Assembly (NCBI GenBank): GCA_900546085.1
Contig: URBS01000046.1
Location: 1 to 14,526 of the forward strand
Length of the DNA stretch: 14,526 bases
Direction: 5' to 3'
Origin: an uncultured Collinsella sp.
GTDB taxonomy: Bacteria; Actinomycetota; Coriobacteriia; Coriobacteriales; Coriobacteriaceae
Shown one piece after another: positions 5,907 to 12,229 of the stretch. Position numbers and translations under genes: made by a program. Each line of letters opens with the position of its first letter. Within the stretch, counting starts at the first letter, position 1. Below the pieces are notes generated by a model. It saw nothing but the letters and a program-made list of their open reading frames with translations. It was not told the DNA's origin and did no database searches.

Positions 5907-6920
5907 ATGCCGGATAACGGGTCAATACAAAAAAGAGGCGCGCACGAGATGGCTCATGGGCGTCCTGTCCAGATAACCGAGCGCACGACGGTAACCGAGC
6001 TGCAGCCCAGCCTGTCCGATGTCGTGTGCGCAAACAAAAAGCTGCAGATTGGCTTTATCGTTGCGCTCGTGGTGCTGGCCTTGCTGTCGGGCTTTGTAGC
6101 TCGTCCGCATTTCGCCGATACCAAAACTTGGGACTCCACCATCGAGGTCATCGATCAAAAGAAAGGTAACGTACTGGCGCTCACGACCTCGTGCGTGGCG
6201 CTGTCTGCGGGCATTACCGCGCTGCCGGGTGATACGGGTACGCCGGTCGCTGAGCAGCTCGCACAGCTTTCGGGCAACTTGGGCATCGTGCTTGCCGTGC
6301 TCTACCTCGAGAAATATCTGCTGACTATTTTGTGGTCGGTTGGCTTGGGCGTCTTAATCCCGTTTGCGTTGGTGCTCTTTGCGGTGTCGCTTGGCATTCA
6401 CGGGCGCTGGAGCACGAGCGCCGTCCTGCGCCGCGTGGCGACCCGCGTGCTGGTAGTCGCCATGATCGGCATGGCGTTGGTGCCCGCAAGCGTATGGGTG
6501 TCGCAGAAGGTCGATGAAACGTATCGCGTTAGCATCGAGGTGGCCGAGCAAAAGTCGGCCGGCGCTGCGAGTGCGGCAGATAGCGATAACTCCAAGGCAA
6601 GCAAGAAAAAGGCCGAGGCCACGGAGTCCAAAAACGTACTCGAGCAGTTGACTGACGGGGCCTCGAGCCTGGTCACGTCGGTAACCAGTGGTGCCAAGCA
6701 GATGACCGACGAGATCGTGCGGCAGGTGACCGATCTGATCGAAGGCGTCATCGTGATGATCGTGACCTCGTGCGTTATCCCGCTGCTGGTGCTCGCGGCG
6801 TTTCTGTGGCTGGGACACACGCTACTGGGGATCGACATCTCTGGCCCGGCGAACTATTTGACGGGCCGTTTTCTGAGCGCTCCGTCCAAACATGCCAAGA
6901 AGAGCGGGCAGTCTGAGTAG
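5907..6920 (+). CDS. Membrane protein of unknown function
   Basis: I do not recognise this 337-residue protein. A hydrophilic N-terminus of about 46 residues precedes a first membrane helix (47-63). A moderately hydrophobic stretch follows (88-106), then two clear hydrophobic segments (about 124-163, probably more than one helix) and one at 178-197. A soluble loop of about 80 residues is rich in Ala, Ser, Lys and Glu (201-278, low complexity at 215-242). A last strong helix (279-304) and a short Lys/Ser-rich tail complete it. The start at 5907 is chosen because GAGGAGGT (5893-5900) sits 6 bases before it; an internal ATG at 5949 lacks such a site. It has its own -10 candidate and a strong terminator, so it looks like a single-gene unit placed between lacF and lacAB rather than part of the lac pathway. 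No catalytic or transporter motif was seen. Confidence 0.8.
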   Translation: MPDNGSIQKRGAHEMAHGRPVQITERTTVTELQPSLSDVVCANKKLQIGFIVALVVLALLSGFVARPHFADTKTWDSTIEVIDQKKGNVLALTTSCVALSAGITALPGDTGTPVAEQLAQLSGNLGIVLAVLYLEKYLLTILWSVGLGVLIPFALVLFAVSLGIHGRWSTSAVLRRVATRVLVVAMIGMALVPASVWVSQKVDETYRVSIEVAEQKSAGAASAADSDNSKASKKKAEATESKNVLEQLTDGASSLVTSVTSGAKQMTDEIVRQVTDLIEGVIVMIVTSCVIPLLVLAAFLWLGHTLLGIDISGPANYLTGRFLSAPSKHAKKSGQSE

Positions 6921-6954
6921 GCGGCAAAGCGATCTTTGGAAGATCAACCGTAAG

Positions 6955-6993
6955 AAGGGCGGCCGAGACACGTTCTCGGCCGCCCTTTTGTTT
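6955..6993 (+). terminator. Rho-independent terminator after the membrane protein gene
   Basis: A perfect 14-base stem, AAGGGCGGCCGAGA (6955-6968) with TCTCGGCCGCCCTT (6974-6987), has a 5-base loop and is followed by TTGTTT. It isolates the lacA promoter from upstream transcription. Confidence 0.95.
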
Positions 6994-7047
6994 GCTGAAC
7001 ACATGGTCGCTACGTCTGCGCCGGGCTCAAACGGTCGCCAATCATCC

Positions 7048-7133
7048 GTGAACGGTATTTGTTCAAAAAAGAACAAAGATAAACAAATAATGGTTGCAGT
7101 CGCTGTTCGAATGTGTTCAAATAAACATGAACA
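7048..7133 (+). promoter_or_regulatory. lacA-lacB promoter and operator region
   Basis: The region opens with GTGAACGGT (7048-7056). TGAAC (7049-7053) and GTTCA (7061-7065) form a dyad around 7 bases. TTTGTTC (7058-7064) and GAACAAA (7071-7077) form a perfect dyad around six A. TGTTCA (7114-7119) and TGAACA (7128-7133) form a third around 8 bases. A candidate promoter is TTGCAG (7094-7099), 17 bases, TCAAAT (7117-7122), so the third dyad would cover the -10 and start point as a repressor site. The lacA start is about 100 bases further on, leaving a 5' leader in which I saw no recognisable riboswitch. Confidence 0.5.
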
Positions 7134-7227
7134 GTGAAGAACCGCACATTCAGATGCCCGGACCTGAACGCGATTCAACACTTCCAAACAGAAACTACGC
7201 ACCTGCGTATCTCTCAAGGAGGATGTC

Positions 7228-7656
7228 ATGAGGGTTGTAATCGCTTCCGATGCCGACGGTATGTCGATGAAGGAGCCCATCAAGGAGATGCTCATCGCCG
7301 ACGGTCACGAGGTCGTCGACTATTCCGAGACCCCTGCCGCGGACTTTGTCGATTCCGCCACCGCCGTTGCCAAGGACCTGCTGGAGCACAAGGATTCCCA
7401 GGGCTTCGCATTCGATAAGTACGGCGTCGGCTCCTATATGGCCGCCGTCAAGATTAAGGGCATGGTCGTCGCCAACATTTCCGACGAGCGTTCCGCCTAC
7501 ATGACCCGCGAGCACAACGGCTCGCGCATGGTCACCATGGGCCCGGGCGTTGTGGGCACCGAGGTCGCCAAGAAGATCGCCCGCGAGTTCCTGCGCGCCC
7601 AGTACGCCGGCGGCCGTCACCAGATCCGTGTCGACATGCTCAACAAGATGGCCTAA
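7228..7656 (+). CDS. lacA: Galactose-6-phosphate isomerase subunit LacA
   Basis: One of the two subunits of the heteromeric isomerase that converts D-galactose-6-phosphate to D-tagatose-6-phosphate. The 142 residues match the usual 141-142. The C-terminal half is close to lactococcal LacA: KIKGMV, SDERSAYMTR.HN (85-97) and GGRHQIRVDMLNKM (128-141). His96, Arg130 and Arg134 occupy the positions of the LacA-contributed active-site residues described for LacAB. The RpiB-type catalytic cysteine is replaced (FDKYGVGS region), as is normal for LacA, because LacB supplies it. The ribosome site AAGGAGGAT (7216-7224) is near-perfect and suggests strong translation. It is the first gene of the lacA-lacB unit, 63 bases before lacB. 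Confidence 0.95.
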   Translation: MRVVIASDADGMSMKEPIKEMLIADGHEVVDYSETPAADFVDSATAVAKDLLEHKDSQGFAFDKYGVGSYMAAVKIKGMVVANISDERSAYMTREHNGSRMVTMGPGVVGTEVAKKIAREFLRAQYAGGRHQIRVDMLNKMA

Positions 7657-7719
7657 CGAGAGCCACCGAGAACTCGAACTTCTACCTCAACTTGTGAATT
7701 CAGACGAAAGGACGTTCTG

Positions 7720-8244
7720 ATGAAGAAGACCATCGCAATCGGTTGCGACCATATCGTTACGGACGAGAAGATCTATCTGGCCGACCGCCTGGAGCAGGCT
7801 GGCTACAAGGTGCTCGACTGCGGCACCTACAGCCACACCCGTACGCACTATCCCATCTACGGTAAGGCCGTGGGCGAGGCTGTTGCCAGCGGCAAGGCCG
7901 ACTTTGGCGTGGCCCTGTGCGGCACCGGCATCGGCATTACCAACGCCGTCAACAAGGTCCCCGGCGCTCGCTGCGCCCTGGTTCGCGACATGACCTCTGC
8001 CCTGTATGCCCGTCGCGAGCTCAACGCCAACATCGTGGGCTTTGGCGGCAAGATCACCGGCGAGTTCCTGATGGCCGACATTATGCTTGCCTTCCTGGAG
8101 GAGCCCTACGAGAAGACCCCGGAGCACGATGCCCTGATTGCCAAGATCGACGCCCGCAACAAGGCCGACGCCGAGGCTCAGGCTGACCCGCACTTCTTTG
8201 ACGAGTTCCTCGAGAAGTGGGACCGCGGCGAATACCACGACTAA
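7720..8244 (+). CDS. lacB: Galactose-6-phosphate isomerase subunit LacB
   Basis: Second subunit of the isomerase, an RpiB/LacB-fold protein of 174 residues (usual 171). Asp10-His11 lie in IGCDHIVTDEK. The catalytic loop CGTGIGI has Cys67 as the enediol base and Thr69. NKVPGARCALVRDM (78-91) is typical of LacB. The C-terminus HFFDEFLEKWDRGEYHD also matches LacB rather than ribose-5-phosphate isomerase B, and the adjacent lacA supports this. GAAAGGA (7706-7712) lies 7 bases before the ATG. It is co-transcribed with lacA and followed after 6 bases by a small hairpin. Confidence 0.95.
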   Translation: MKKTIAIGCDHIVTDEKIYLADRLEQAGYKVLDCGTYSHTRTHYPIYGKAVGEAVASGKADFGVALCGTGIGITNAVNKVPGARCALVRDMTSALYARRELNANIVGFGGKITGEFLMADIMLAFLEEPYEKTPEHDALIAKIDARNKADAEAQADPHFFDEFLEKWDRGEYHD

Positions 8245-8250
8245 GGGGTT

Positions 8251-8272
8251 CCGGCGTTTTAACAAACGCCGG
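8251..8272 (+). terminator. Hairpin directly after lacB, weak terminator or mRNA 3' end
   Basis: A perfect 9-base stem, CCGGCGTTT (8251-8259) with AAACGCCGG (8264-8272), has a 4-base loop. It is followed by ACCGGTCG, not a T-run, so full factor-independent termination is doubtful. It more likely protects the lacAB mRNA end or limits readthrough into lacX-lacC. Confidence 0.5.
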
Positions 8273-8285
8273 ACCGGTCGACGCT

Positions 8286-8390
8286 GCGAAGCCATCTGGC
8301 GGGCAATCTGCCGCTCAGCTTCGACGGCATGACCAGAAGGTCAATGCCGTCTCGCTTCACGGCACCTTGCCTCGCCAGCTGGCTTCTCGC
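8286..8390. repeat. About 105-base imperfect inverted repeat, possible structured RNA
   Basis: The two halves of this stretch are imperfect inverted copies. GACGGCATGACC (8323-8334) pairs with GGTCAATGCCGTC (8339-8351) around the loop AGAA with one bulge. Further out, GCGAAGCCATCTGGCG (8286-8301) pairs with CGCCAGCTGGCTTCTCGC (8373-8390) with a small bulge and a mismatch, and GGCAA/TTGCC and TGCCG/CGGCA blocks pair between. It could be a structured RNA, a long intercistronic hairpin, or a miniature repeat element. I do not recognise it as a known riboswitch class. Confidence 0.6.
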
Positions 8391-8392
8391 TG

Positions 8393-8617
8393 ATGTCTGA
8401 GTGACCTGTGGGGTTACCGCTGTTGTTGCGAAGCGTTCTGGTTCGGTAAGCTGCTCCGATAACACGTTTGCTTGCTGGGCTTGTGTGCTTCGTTTTGGCG
8501 GTCCCCGGCATTCTGCAGCTTTTCAATTGACGGCTCGCGTTTCTGTGAGGGGGCGCGGGCCGGTTTTCTATCAGCCCCACTGACTCGGCGGGCTGGCGTA
8601 CGAAAGGGAAGGCTCCT
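8393..8617 (+). other. Rest of the lacB-lacX gap, no gene seen
   Basis: No open frame here looks like a protein. CAGCCC (8572-8577) and GGGCTG (8590-8595) form a small stem close to the lacX ribosome site. TTGACG (8527-8532) resembles a -35 box, but no partner -10 lies at the right distance. It may hold a lacX-lacC promoter that I cannot place, or be untranslated mRNA between lacB and lacX. Confidence 0.4.
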
Positions 8618-9499
8618 ATGGAGTTTGTTCTTGATAACGGTTCTATTCGTGTGGCACTGAGCACGGCTGGCGGATCGTTCACTTCGATTAAAGCCAACGG
8701 CCGTGAGTACCTGTGGCAGGGTGATCCGGCGGTCTGGTCGGGCCAGGCACCCATTTGCTTTCCGATTTGCGGCGGCCTTCGTGACGGTCACGCAATGACC
8801 ATGGGCGGCCGCGAGGTAAAGCTTGCCCGCCACGGCTTTGCCCGCAAGCAGGAGTGGAAGCTCGAGGAGCAGAGCGACAACATGGTTGCGCTGAGCCTAA
8901 GCTCTGCCGACCATGCCGAGTTGCTTGAGCAGTACCCGTATCCGTTTAAGATCGTTGCTCGCTACAAGGTCGATTCGGAAAAGGTGGCCGTGTCGTACGA
9001 GGTGACCAATGAGGGCACCGAGGACATGCCGTTTTTTGTGGGTGGCCACCCCGGCTTTAAGTGCCCGCTCGACGAGGGCGAGTCCTATGACGATTACGAG
9101 CTCCGTTTTGAGCAGCGTGAGGCCACCGAGCTCTGTACCGCCGTTCCCTCGACGGGCTTGATTGATGTTGAGCATCGCAGCAAGAACCCCATGATCGGTC
9201 AGAACCTGCCGCTTACCCACGAACTCTTCGACTTCGCGGAGACCATCTTTGATGTGCTCGAGAGCCGCGTGGTTACACTGACCAAGAAAACCGAGGACAA
9301 GGGCGTGCGCCTGACGTTCCCCGATATGCCATACCTGATTGTGTGGAGCAAGCCCGAGGGCGACTTTGTGGCCGTGGAACCGTGGGGCGGCCTGTCTACC
9401 TGCTCCGACGAGGACGATATTCTGGAGCACAAGCGTGGCTGCCTGGTTGCCAAGCCGGGGGAGACCGTCACCCGCGGCTTTGAGATCGAGATCCTTTAA
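8618..9499 (+). CDS. lacX: LacX-type aldose 1-epimerase family protein
   Basis: The 293 residues are similar throughout to lactococcal LacX: LWQGDP (32-37), QAPICFPICGGLR (43-55), RHGFARK (71-77), VGGHPGF (141-147) and EPWGGLST (254-261). Candidate catalytic residues, by family analogy, are His144 as acid and Glu254 as base, with His72 also conserved. Galactose mutarotase relatives interconvert alpha and beta sugar anomers. In lac loci LacX probably acts on galactose, galactose-6-phosphate or another intermediate, but its substrate has not been firmly assigned. AAGGGAAGG at 8604-8612 gives a good ribosome site. It is cytoplasmic, with no signal peptide. The stop is 53 bases before lacC, so the two are probably co-transcribed. 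Confidence 0.9.
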   Translation: MEFVLDNGSIRVALSTAGGSFTSIKANGREYLWQGDPAVWSGQAPICFPICGGLRDGHAMTMGGREVKLARHGFARKQEWKLEEQSDNMVALSLSSADHAELLEQYPYPFKIVARYKVDSEKVAVSYEVTNEGTEDMPFFVGGHPGFKCPLDEGESYDDYELRFEQREATELCTAVPSTGLIDVEHRSKNPMIGQNLPLTHELFDFAETIFDVLESRVVTLTKKTEDKGVRLTFPDMPYLIVWSKPEGDFVAVEPWGGLSTCSDEDDILEHKRGCLVAKPGETVTRGFEIEIL

Positions 9500-9552
9500 C
9501 GAGCTATCGTATGTTTGGGGTGGGTCATGCCGCCCCGGAACAGGAGTTCAAT

Positions 9553-10488
9553 ATGATTCTGACCGTTACCATGAACCCGTCGATTGATACGCGCTATCAG
9601 CTCGACAAGCTGGTCATTGACGACGTTAACCGCGTCACGCCCGAAAAGACCGCTGGCGGCAAGGGCCTCAACGTGAGCCGTGTGCTGCTGCAACTGGGAG
9701 ACGACGTGCTCGCGACTGGTCTGCTTGGCGGCCACATGGGTGCCTATATGGCCGAGCTTATGGATGCCGATGGCGTCAAGAACGACTTTGTGCCCATCGC
9801 CGGTGAGACGCGCATTTGCCTGAATATTCTGCACGAGGGTAATCAGACCGAGCTGCTGGAGAGCGGCCCGCAGATCGCCCCGGCCGAGCTCGAGGCCTTT
9901 ACGGCCAAGTTCGCCGAGCTTGCAGCGAAGGCGGACGTTGTGACGCTTTCGGGTTCGCTGCCGCGTGGCGTCGATGCCGGCTACTATGCCGAGCTCGTCA
10001 AGATCGCCGAGGAAGCGGGCGCTAAGGTGCTGCTCGATACCTCGGGTGCATCGCTGGAGGCCGCGCTGGAGTCCGACGCTAAGCCTGAGCTCGTAAAGCC
10101 CAACCTGACCGAGATTAACGGCCTGCTGGGCACGTCCTTTACGACCGATGATGTCGATGCCCTGCGCGAGGCGCTTGCCGCCGATGGCCGCTTTGCCGGT
10201 ATTCCCTGGGTTGTCGTTTCGATGGGCGCTGCCGGTTCGGTGGGCTTCCATGAGGGTCGCGCGTTCCGCGCCAAGACGCCCGCGATTGCGGCTGTGAACG
10301 CAACGGGTTCCGGCGACTCGACCATCGCCGGTTTTGCGCATGCCATTGCTGCTGGTGCCGACGACGTCACGGTGCTCAAGACCGCCAATACCTGCGGCAA
10401 GCTCAACGCCATGGATCCCAAGACCGGCCACCTGGTCATGGACCGCTGGGACGAGATCTACAACAGCGTTGTCGTGACTGAACTCTAG
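9553..10488 (+). CDS. lacC: Tagatose-6-phosphate kinase (PfkB family)
   Basis: ATP-dependent kinase that converts tagatose-6-phosphate to tagatose-1,6-bisphosphate. The 311 residues match LacC (about 310). The N-terminus MILTVTMNPSID is the LacC/FruK type. GGKGLNVSRV (35-44) is the first PfkB signature, SGSLPRGV (133-140) is conserved in the 1-phosphofructokinase-like subgroup, and NATGSGDSTIAG (249-260) carries the catalytic base Asp255 and the anion hole. An upstream in-frame ATG at 9511 is rejected because AGGAG (9542-9546) lies 6 bases before 9553 and family members begin with MILT. It follows lacX and ends at a terminator shared with galT. By sequence alone 1-phosphofructokinase is possible; the lacAB context favours LacC. 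No lacD aldolase follows. Confidence 0.9.
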   Translation: MILTVTMNPSIDTRYQLDKLVIDDVNRVTPEKTAGGKGLNVSRVLLQLGDDVLATGLLGGHMGAYMAELMDADGVKNDFVPIAGETRICLNILHEGNQTELLESGPQIAPAELEAFTAKFAELAAKADVVTLSGSLPRGVDAGYYAELVKIAEEAGAKVLLDTSGASLEAALESDAKPELVKPNLTEINGLLGTSFTTDDVDALREALAADGRFAGIPWVVVSMGAAGSVGFHEGRAFRAKTPAIAAVNATGSGDSTIAGFAHAIAAGADDVTVLKTANTCGKLNAMDPKTGHLVMDRWDEIYNSVVVTEL

Positions 10489-10510
10489 GAGTCGCGACAC
10501 CGAACACTCA

Positions 10511-10553
10511 AAAACGGCGCCCGTCGGCGATGTTGCCGGCGGGCGCCGTTGTC
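10511..10553. terminator. Bidirectional terminator between converging lacC and galT
   Basis: AACGGCGCCCG (10513-10523) pairs with CGGGCGCCGTT (10540-10550), and GGC/GCC extends the stem inward. On the minus strand the stem is followed by a run of five T (AAAAA at 10510-10514 on the plus strand), which is ideal for galT. On the plus strand the tail TTGTCGTG is weaker but usable for lacC. Confidence 0.8.
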
Positions 10554-10600
10554 GTGTGGGCGGTTGTGTCGTGGCCGCTGATGAGGCTCGAACTCGTATG

Positions 10601-12229
10601 CTACAGCGAGTCGATAAAGCGCTGCTGGGCGGCGCGGCCGGCCTCGTCCCATTTAAAGACGCCGGCGTTGTCGAGCACGTGGCCAAACACCACGCCGACC
10701 TCCTCGTGCAGGATATCGATGGCGTTGTCCGCCGTAAGCTCGTCGGCGCGGCGGGCAAAGACGTCTTCGGCCCATGCGGCGTGGCTACGGCAAAGATCGT
10801 CGCTCTCGAGCGCTGCGGCAAGGTCGTAGCTGGCATCGGCCTTGGCCGCCAGCAGGTGCTCGCGGACAGCGCCGAGCTCGGGAACCAAGCGCGGTGGCAA
10901 AATAGCCAGGCCCATAACCTCGATCAGGCCGATGTTCTCCTTCTTAATGTGGTGATACTCGGCATGCGGGTGGAAAACGCCCAGCGGATGCTCGTCGGTC
11001 GTGATATTGCAGCGAAGCGCCAGGTAGGCCTCGTAAATCTCGCCGCCGGCGTTGCCGCGGGAGTCGACGCGGCGGATGACGGGCGTCACGGTGTTGTGCG
11101 CTACGCCGTCGGCCGTGTGCGCGATAACGCCCACAGACTCGTCGGTCCACTCGCGCCAGGCGAGGATAATCTTCTCGGCAGCGTCGAGCAGCTGAGCGCG
11201 GTCATGCGAGCGCAGACGCAGCACCGAGAGCGGCCACTGCAGCACAGTGCCGGTGACCTGGTCAAAACCGGGCACGCTAAACTGCGAGACCTCGGCGGCA
11301 TGCATCATGGGGAACTCGTGCGCGCCGCCCTGGAAGTGGTCGTGCGACAGAATCGAGCCGCCCACGATAGGCAGGTCGGCGTTGGAGCCGATGAAGTAAT
11401 GCGGGAACAGGTCCACAAAGTCGAGCAGGCACGTCAGGCCCTTGCGGTCGACGTGCATCGGATGATGCTCGGAGCTCATGGCAATGCAATGCTCGTTAAA
11501 GTACGCGTACGGGCTGTACTGGAAACCCCAGCGCTCGCCGTTGAGCTGGATGGGGATAATGCGCAGGTTCTGGCGAGCGGGGTGAGCGCCGCCGTCGGCT
11601 GCGGCGGAGCGTCCGGGATAGCCCTCGTTTTCGATGCAGAGCTGGCAGGCGGGATACTTCTCGCCCGTGTTCTTGGCGGCACCTGCCGCGGCGATATCGC
11701 GCGGGTCCTTCTCGGGCTTGGACAGGTTGATGGTGATCTCAAGATCGCCCCAGTTGGTGGGGGTGCTCCATTTGATGTTGCGCGCGATGGCGGCGCGGCG
11801 CACGTAGCCGGCGTCGCAGCACAGGCCGTAGAACCAGTCGGTCGCGGCGCGGGGCTCGTTGACGCCCATACGTCCGTTGAACTCTTCGTTTACAACCGAA
11901 GGCCTCGGCATGAGCGCGCCCATGATGCGCATGGCGATGCGGTCGCGGCCCGACGCCGTTTCCTCGACAGCACCATTGGCAACGGCGGCCTCGGAAAGCG
12001 CGGCAAGCGTGCCTTCAAGATCAAAGTCGGGCAGGGTATTGGGGTGCAAGAGCGAGAGTTTCTCAACCTGGAGCGCCCAGGCCATATCGAGTGCGGGACC
12101 CGTGGCGCCGATGCACTCCAAAATGGTGTTGTATGCCCAGATCCGGTCGTCCTGGCCGATCATCGATCGGTGGATGGCGTACTCGATCAGGTTCTGCGCG
12201 GCCTCTCGCACGTCAGTCATTACAGCCAT
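10601..12229 (-). CDS. galT: Galactose-1-phosphate uridylyltransferase, class II
   Basis: Leloir enzyme that exchanges galactose-1-phosphate with UDP-glucose to give UDP-galactose and glucose-1-phosphate. The 542 residues are typical of the long class II GalT found in Gram-positive bacteria; class I enzymes have about 350. The class II signature DLPIVGGSILSHDHFQGG is complete at 285-302, and EHHPMH lies at 254-259. The first ATG (12229) overlaps the galK stop by 10 bases and has AAGGGGG (12240-12246) about 10 bases upstream. A second ATG (residue 4, at 12220) forms TAATG with the galK stop, the classic coupled arrangement. Either start is possible and the difference is three residues. It is co-transcribed after galK and ends at the terminator shared with lacC. 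Confidence 0.95.
   Translation of the reverse strand: MAVMTDVREAAQNLIEYAIHRSMIGQDDRIWAYNTILECIGATGPALDMAWALQVEKLSLLHPNTLPDFDLEGTLAALSEAAVANGAVEETASGRDRIAMRIMGALMPRPSVVNEEFNGRMGVNEPRAATDWFYGLCCDAGYVRRAAIARNIKWSTPTNWGDLEITINLSKPEKDPRDIAAAGAAKNTGEKYPACQLCIENEGYPGRSAAADGGAHPARQNLRIIPIQLNGERWGFQYSPYAYFNEHCIAMSSEHHPMHVDRKGLTCLLDFVDLFPHYFIGSNADLPIVGGSILSHDHFQGGAHEFPMMHAAEVSQFSVPGFDQVTGTVLQWPLSVLRLRSHDRAQLLDAAEKIILAWREWTDESVGVIAHTADGVAHNTVTPVIRRVDSRGNAGGEIYEAYLALRCNITTDEHPLGVFHPHAEYHHIKKENIGLIEVMGLAILPPRLVPELGAVREHLLAAKADASYDLAAALESDDLCRSHAAWAEDVFARRADELTADNAIDILHEEVGVVFGHVLDNAGVFKWDEAGRAAQQRFIDSL

Noticed and set aside
7134..7227. Riboswitch in the lacA leader
   Set aside because: The leader is about 100 bases, has no strong stems or recognised aptamer core, and the operator-like dyads already suggest control at initiation.
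8341..8833. Minus-strand open frames of about 138 codons across the lacB-lacX gap
   Set aside because: Two overlapping frames compete, both run into lacX antisense, and neither has a domain or ribosome site; the gap is better explained by the hairpin and untranslated sequence.
9496..10836. Minus-strand open frame of 446 codons opposite lacC
   Set aside because: Antisense to a clear PfkB kinase and running through the bidirectional terminator; no domain seen.
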